This document shows positions 58,081-64,000 of a stretch of DNA of 64,000 bases, piece by piece. Made by a program: the position numbers and the translations under genes. Every line of letters begins with the position of its first letter. Position 1 is the first letter of the stretch. Source of the DNA: Brachionus manjavacas (Eukaryota > Rotifera > Eurotatoria > Ploima > Brachionidae); the NCBI GenBank assembly GCA_019054805.1, contig JAHQIY010000028.1, forward strand, positions 744,001 through 808,000, given 5' to 3'. The notes under the pieces were generated by a model. The model did not search any database and was not told the DNA's origin. It saw only the letters and a list, made by a program, of their open reading frames with translations.

Positions 58081-60840
58081 TTAAGAGTCAGAAAATTTTT
58101 GTATAATTAGGTAGCAGCTACATAGGGGAGTAGGATTCGTAATAAATCTAGAATCGAAGCCTCTTTGATACTCCGAAACAAGTCTTTTAGTCAATGGAAC
58201 TGAATAATCAAGAGCATTACGGAGGTAATTTTCTAAGAGATTGCTTAATCTGTGGTCAATTTTACTGATATTCAATTTATTTTCTGCTTCATAGAATAAT
58301 GATTCAGAGGAGGTTCTGAGAGGAAGTTTTAGAATGCATCTAACAGCAGTATTTTGAATAACTTGTAGCTTTTGTAAACCTGATTCGGAGAATGAGTTAA
58401 GACATGGAAAATTATAATCCAGAATTGAGCCAATAAGTGCCTTGTAAAGACTAGCTAGTGTATTGTGGTTGAGCTTCCAATTTTTTGAAGACAAAATTTT
58501 TATTATATTGAGTCTATTCATGCATTTAGTCTTTACTTCTTTAATTTGTTTATCAAAGCAAAGACTTTCATCAAAGTACAGACCAAGAAATTTATTAGTT
58601 TTAGAATAGGGAATTGTTTTGTTGAATAACTGAAGTCTAAAGGTATTATTAAATTTCTTATTTTTTGTGAAAATTGTGTAGCTACATTTATTTGGGCACA
58701 TTTTCATCTTCCATTTGCATAACCATGGCTCTATTTCTTTTAAATAGTTATTTATTTCTCTTTCAATTCTTCCTGTCTTTTTAAATATGAAGAAAGTAAT
58801 CAGATCATCAGCAAACAGGAGTGAGTATTTTTTGTTCGAAATATCGGCTTTGGGAACATCATTAATAAATATGCTAAAGAGTAAGGGGCTTATTACTGAG
58901 CCTTGTGGAACGCCTGCCCTAATTGGAAATGAATTTGATGTAAAGTCATTAATTTTTACCTTGAAAGATCTGTGATACAAGAATGATCGTATCCAGAGGA
59001 TAAGATAGTCAGGTATTTGAGCTTTAATTAGTTTATAGAAGAGACCTTCATGCCAAACCTTATCAAATGCCTTAGAAATATCAAAAAAGAGACCGCACAC
59101 CTTTTTAGATCTGCAAAAAGACTCAGATATTTTTTGAATCAAAAAGATAAGGTTGTCTGCAGTCTTCCTTAATCGTCTAAAGCCAGATTGTTCATTTGCT
59201 AGTATTTTATTATTTTCAACATATGAATAAAGTCTATTGTAAACTATCCTTTCCAGTAATTTTCCAAAACAACTTGTAACACTTATTGGACGATAGTTAT
59301 TAGGGTCGGAAGGAAACTCTTTTTTTTTTAAAATCATAGAAATTTTGGCGATCTTCCAAGCTTCAGGGAAAAAATCATTTTTTAAACAAAGGTTAAAGAA
59401 CTCTAGGACTCTTATTAGGAAAGGATTCGGAAGATTTTTAAGCATTTTATTATGGATTCCATCAAAACCCATTGCCGATTGATCTTTAGCTTTGTTGATA
59501 GCTTCTTTTAGCTCGGATAGTGTAATTTCAACAAATTTAACACTCTGTTTCTTGTTAAAATAATCATTGACAAATTTATGTACTTCTCTATCAGAATTAA
59601 CATTGATAAAGTCATAATTCAAACTAAATGTATCTTTAAGAATTCCACCAAAGCAGTTACCTATATCGATTTCTGAGTCAAAAATGCTATTTTTATACTC
59701 AAGTTTATTAATTTTGTAATATGATTTTGATTTTCTAAATTTGTTTATCTTATTCCAAAACGGTTTACTAGATTTTGGGTTTTTGCCTATTTTATTAATG
59801 AAATTTGACCAATTTTTGTTTCTAAACTCTCTTAATTTATATCTCAATTCACTTGTTAATTTGTTGTACAAAGGCCTAAATTCCGCATATTTTGATTTTA
59901 ATCTTTTTGCTTTCCTTCTTTGTCTAATTGTATCAATAATGTCTCTTGGTAATGTTTGCCTAAATAATTTACAAGATATAGCTGGGATAGACCCGCTTGC
60001 AGCATTATTTAATTCATTGGTAAGTTTACTAGCGATAGCCTCAATGTTATTAAACTCGAGATCAGAGCAGTCTTCATATTGGCTATTGCAAAGAAGACTC
60101 TTAAATTTAACCCAGTCAGCTCTGTTGAAGTCATAACTAAATTTCTCAAGGCTTGCTTGGTTAATACTAATGTAATTTGAGTTTAGTTTTAATTGTACTG
60201 GGTAGTGATCACTTGTCATGTCCCAATCGTATAGAACTTTAAAGTCATAAATTTTATCAAGTAAATTTGGTCAGGATATATACAGGTCAAGAATTTCATA
60301 ATAGTCCCGATTGGCAAGATGAAAGGTAGGTGAACTATTGTTAATGAGGGCAAAATTTAGGTTGAGTAAGGCATCTTCAAGAATGGCTCCATTCTGGTTC
60401 TGGGTATTAAGACTGCCTAGGCTATTAGATTTGGCATTAAAATCACCTCCTAAAATAAAATGGGTATACTTATTTGAAATATTTTCAAGAAGACTATAAT
60501 TCAGAGTACTACTCGGTGGGTTGTAGAGACAGAAAATAGATAATGGAATGGAGTTCAGGTTAATTTTAATTCCCACGAGTTCAAGGTTCCAATGGTCAAG
60601 TGACAGGTCCTGAAAAAATTCGACTTTTTTGTTTATGAGAATGGCAACCCCTCCACCGAAATTATTTCTTGGCTTTGAGACTTTATAGAAATTAGAAAAG
60701 TTGATAAAGAAATTATCTCTTAGTTCGTCGAATTTAAGTTCGCACAAAAGAACTATGTCAGGATCATAAGTGTCCAAGAAATTTTTAAAAAGTTCCAGTT
60801 TTGATACCAAATTATTACAGTTCCACTGAATAATAAGCAT
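58081..60840 (-). pseudogene. LINE ORF2: endonuclease and reverse transcriptase, one nonsense codon
   Basis: A single frame of 919 codons is interrupted only by TGA at 60271-60273. The upstream 189 codons form an APE-type endonuclease (IIQWNCNN, CELK, YNPPSS, GGDFNAKS), and its last catalytic block (TSDHYPV) lies just after the stop. The reverse transcriptase has LKKKEFPSDPNNYRPIS, EQSGFRR, FFDISKAFDKVWH (motif A), AGVPQGSVISPLLF (motif B), LLFADDL (motif C) and FLGLYFDE. The usual C-terminal region follows. The enzyme would nick target DNA and copy the element RNA into it. With the stop it is probably inactive unless read through. Confidence 0.92.
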
Positions 60841-60951
60841 TGTTGATTTTTGATTAATTTGATTAAGTTAAAGGTCAAACTTTCCAGGAATAAAAACTAT
60901 AAAAATGAAAAGAAATAAAAGAGAGAGAGGAAAAAAAAGAAAAAAAATGAA

Positions 60952-62173
60952 TTAATATAGTTGCTTGGTTGGGAGGACATCTTCATTACTGTCGAAAAAA
61001 GCATTATCATCGATTGAACTTGTACTCCTTAGAGTTTTTGCTTTTGATTTTGCTATCGTTGAAGAAGTTCTTTTTTTCCTTTGCTTGAGAGGCTTTGTAT
61101 TTTGGATGTTTGAGCTCATTTCATTATTTGATTCGTAGTTGCTAGATAGTTCGCTTTCGAAACCATCAAGACCGGGTGGTCTGACTGGAGTCGGGGGATC
61201 ATTTAATTGACTAAATATAGGAATATTAGCTGACTGGATAATGTTATTTTGAGGGAGGGGAATTGCTGGTTCTTGGAATGTAGTGGAATAAGTAGATGAT
61301 AAAGCAACAGGAGTCTTCGTGCCTGTATCAAGATCAGCCAGGAAAGGACCTATAGTGTTGCTTAATATCTCATCAGGTTGGATCGAGCTGTGTGCCGTTT
61401 GGTATTGCTGAATAGTTCCTGAATTAGCATAAGTAAGTGTGTCTTCTTCTACTGTTAACTCAGAAAAATCTATCTTAGATCTTTCCATGCTTCTAATTTT
61501 CTCTGCCATTGAGCATTTAATTGCCGGATGGCCTTTTAGCTTGCATTTTGAGCATTCGAGTGATTTTAGAGGACAAGATTTTATTGTATGGTTTTGATCA
61601 AGGCAGAAAAAACAACGTTGAGATTGGCCTGAGATAGTTATGTTAGTTTTCAATCCAAAGACAGTTGTTGGTCCAACTAAATTTTGCACTTGTTCATCAA
61701 TTTCTAATGGATAAGTGATTTTTACTCTTTTGATGCCATTGGTAACATTGGTCCAGCCTATTTCTTTTAAATTCTCGTTAGAAATTTCATTTACTAGGAG
61801 TTCTTTGAGTTTGAGGTTGTAGATGAATCGTTTGATTGTCTGGTCTGTAATATTAGATGGCAAAAAATGGAATCTAAGGGTAGTAACTTTTTGTTTTGTT
61901 TGGGTCATCGAATTTAAAGATGCTATTATCGATCATAATTGTTTTGGTATAGAGACTTGTTGCATCAAAGGAGGGGTTGAACTCAATTATCCAAATTTTA
62001 TTTGAGGAGAAATTTCCAACAGAAGAAATGCAAGATCGCTCTTGATCAGAAAGGCATGTTGTCAATAAGGTCAGTATTTCACGATGAAATAGGGTTCGAT
62101 TGAGGCTTTTCAAACTTAATTTGATAGCGTTGTTAAAGTTCCATTTTGTAGAACTACCATAGTTAGTTCCCAT
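60952..62173 (-). pseudogene. LINE ORF1: gag-like zinc-knuckle protein, one frameshift
   Basis: The N-terminal part is open from the ATG at 62173 to a stop at 61874. The rest is in another frame from about 61908 to 60952, so one indel in the A-rich stretch near 61885-61905 splits the gene. The second part has a short RRM-like region (VTTLRFHFLPSNI) and two perfect CX2CX4HX4C knuckles (CFFCLDQNHTIKSC, CSKCKLKGHPAIKC). A Ser/Pro-rich and then Lys-rich tail follows. The protein would coat element RNA in the ribonucleoprotein. About 110 bases separate it from ORF2. Confidence 0.88.
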
Positions 62174-62523
62174 GGTTTTTTGAATAGCAATATACAGGAT
62201 ATTCAAAGCTGAAGATCACTTGATGACGCTTTGATGGGTGTGTTAATCTTGTATAGATTATTTTAAAGCAAAAGTTTCGATAAGCTTAGCTCAGTTTTTC
62301 TCTTTTTATACTATGTTAAAAGATTTTTTTTGTTAAATTTTCAATTCATTATATCACAAATTTTATATCACATATTATTTAATATATCAGATTGTGTCAA
62401 TTATATATCAATTTTATTTTTTAGCTTATATCATTTCCGTTAATTTTTATATCATTTTATTTTTTTTTATTATAGCAAAGAATTAAAATATTATAGCACG
62501 AAAAAATTTAAGTCGAATAAAAT

Positions 62524-64000
62524 TAGCTACTACCAAAAAATATATATTCTTAATAATAAAACTATTTTTTTTTTTAAATATTGCTATTATTAAAAATTAG
62601 TTTCTAAATTTTAAATAAATACGGTGCAGTCATGGCCATTCACACAGTTTTTTCCTTAGCGTTCATGAACGATATTTTTTTCACAAGTTTTTATTTTCTT
62701 TTATAAATTTCACGACCCTTCAGTGATAAATTAGAAATTTATAAAAAAAATATTTTATTTGAATTACATAAGAGATAGTTAAAGAAAAAAAAACTCTTAA
62801 GTTTGCTTTTAAGGCTGCAAAAAAAATTAGGAAAAATTATTAATCATTTTTAAAATTTTTTCTAAAATGTAAAGGACATTTAAATTCTAAAAAAATTAAT
62901 TTATTTTATCATTTTATATAATAACTGATATGACTCAAGACGAATTTATTAAGATTTATATGATTAACATTTTTGAATTTCATCATCAGTTAGTGTCTTA
63001 AAGAGTCTAAAAGTTTTCCATTGTACAAAAGTTGCATACCTTTCAAGTCTCAACTAACGACTGAAAAATATATTGTAATAGCTGACTCTTCTTTTGAAAT
63101 CTAAAACCTTTAGCTACAAAACTTAGGTGCTTATTCAATAGATTGCTTATTTTTAAACCCTAACCCATCTTCTTTTGAATCGTTTACAGTGTTGCTAAGC
63201 TAAAAGGATTTTAAGAATAATTTACGTTTATTTCCAAAATGTGCAAAAATTTTGAAAAATTCATTCAAATTAGCGTTAAATATTAAAAGTAAAAATTCAC
63301 AAATTTTCGGAATTTATGATGAAAAAAATTAGATTTATCTGCTCTTTTTTTTTTAAGTTTCTGTGTTTGTCAGTAGTAAAAAAAATAGTTTAATTTAACC
63401 TTTTTTTAAAAAATTTTTCCAAATTCTCCAAAAAAAATCCAATATTTCAAATAATTAAGAAATAAAACAAAATTTGAAAAATTTAATTTTTCCGAAAAAT
63501 TTTGTCACTTTTTTTCACGTTATTTCCTATAATTTGACAAAAATTTACGATATTTAATCTAAATTATCGGCAACTTGTGAGTTTTTGCTTTTGGTATTTT
63601 ATGGTAATTTACGTAAACAACATTTAGTTTCAACTAATTTTAATAAACAATTTATTTTTTAGATGTCGTTTAGATAAAAAAATTATTGATTATTAAAAAT
63701 TTTAATTCTTAGATAAATTGAATATTTTTTTAAATTTTAAAAAGTCTTAAAATCATAAAATAAAATAAAATCAAAGAATTAATTTATTGCTTTAATAAAT
63801 ATTAATCGATTTTGTTGAATTGCTCCGTTATTTCATTTCGGTGATTTGTTTCTCTTTTCTACACGTACAAGTTACATCGCTATCTTTGAAATATTTTAAA
63901 TCATGAATTATTAAATTAGTTTAGTTAAATACTTAATTTCTTGAAATATTCTTTGAAAAAATTACAATTTATTTCAAAATCAAAACTTGCTTAATTTGAT
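62524..64000. other. AT-rich region to the window end
   Basis: No frame or RNA gene is supported. TTTACG and GTAAAT motifs near 63530-63620 resemble those at 46100-46250. The rest is poly-A/T-rich. Confidence 0.45.

Larger units (their letters stand above)
57835..62265 (-). mobile_element. Near-complete jockey-like LINE
   Basis: Minus-strand element of about 4.4 kb with two ORFs (gag-like, then endonuclease/reverse transcriptase) and a 3' end rich in AATAAT repeats after GAACAGAGAAGC near 57858. The 5' end near 62265 is estimated, and I could not identify target duplications because the flanks are AT-rich. It sits inside the Mutator-like element. The few lesions imply a recent insertion. Confidence 0.85.
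57226..62514. mobile_element. Mutator-like DNA transposon containing a nested LINE
   Basis: Terminal inverted repeats share TTTTTCGTGCTATAATA at both ends and then arrays of GCTATA and GATATA motifs (57234-57365 and 62310-62508). GAATAAAAT flanks both sides (57217-57225, 62515-62523), a perfect 9-bp target duplication typical of Mutator-like elements. Of its own internal DNA about 450 bp remain, mostly on the left, with an AT-hook frame. The rest is a LINE that inserted later. No transposase core is seen, so it is non-autonomous. Confidence 0.7.

Noticed and set aside
60268..60273. Programmed readthrough of the TGA in LINE ORF2
   Set aside because: No stimulatory structure is evident, and a simple mutation is more likely in an element that also has an ORF1 frameshift.
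1..64000. tRNA genes, rRNA genes or CRISPR arrays
   Set aside because: I saw no complete cloverleaf, no rRNA-like segment and no regular short repeats with unique spacers. The only tRNA-like sequence is the head of the SINE at 50343-50584.

Overview
The window is nuclear DNA of an AT-rich invertebrate animal. Genes have spliceosomal introns (GT...AG, many of 50 to 170 bp), polyadenylation signals and animal protein families: a rhodopsin-like GPCR, an arylamine N-acetyltransferase, a multi-domain small heat shock protein, LETM1 and an axonemal dynein remnant. It also carries non-LTR retrotransposons of the jockey/CR1 and RTE-like kinds. The combination resembles a monogonont rotifer genome, but the sequence alone does not prove the phylum. 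Real exons stand out as GC-richer islands in AT-rich, poly-A/T-rich surroundings.

Layout. 0-5.3 kb: an intronless GPCR (384-1511, +), a 363-bp MITE with a 7-bp target duplication (2724-3086) and an intronless N-acetyltransferase (4375-5211, -) with all three catalytic residues. 5.5-13.4 kb: gene-poor, with a tiny palindromic element and a decayed LINE 3' end. 13.46-20.15 kb: a three-exon gene for a coiled-coil, C-terminally membrane-anchored protein that looks nesprin-like but lacks a classical KASH tail; its 4.7-kb intron holds a LINE scrap and an inverted second copy of the first MITE. 24.3-26.0 kb: a small heat shock protein with three alpha-crystallin-like segments.

27.07-43.25 kb: three head-to-tail, nearly identical 5.39-kb units. 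Each contains an exon-like segment ending in a perfect splice donor and a dead RTE-like retrotransposon with a 13-bp target duplication. All copies share the same lesions, so the insertion and its decay preceded the triplication. Immediately downstream (43.3-46.9 kb) lie broken dynein heavy chain exons.

47.8-48.9 kb: a small multi-exon coiled-coil gene or gene fragment. 50.2-50.95 kb: a decayed LINE carrying a tRNA-derived SINE-like insertion with a 13-bp target duplication. 52.2-52.9 kb: two inverted-repeat elements. 53.56-55.74 kb: a complete LETM1 gene (three exons, about 624 residues, mitochondrial inner membrane). 57.2-62.5 kb: a Mutator-like element with a 9-bp target duplication and an AT-hook ORF, into which a jockey-like LINE has inserted; the LINE is nearly complete but has one stop codon and one frameshift.

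The host genes do not form a pathway. The window is mainly a record of nested and tandem transposon activity between ordinary housekeeping and signalling genes. I found no CRISPR array, rRNA or credible tRNA gene.
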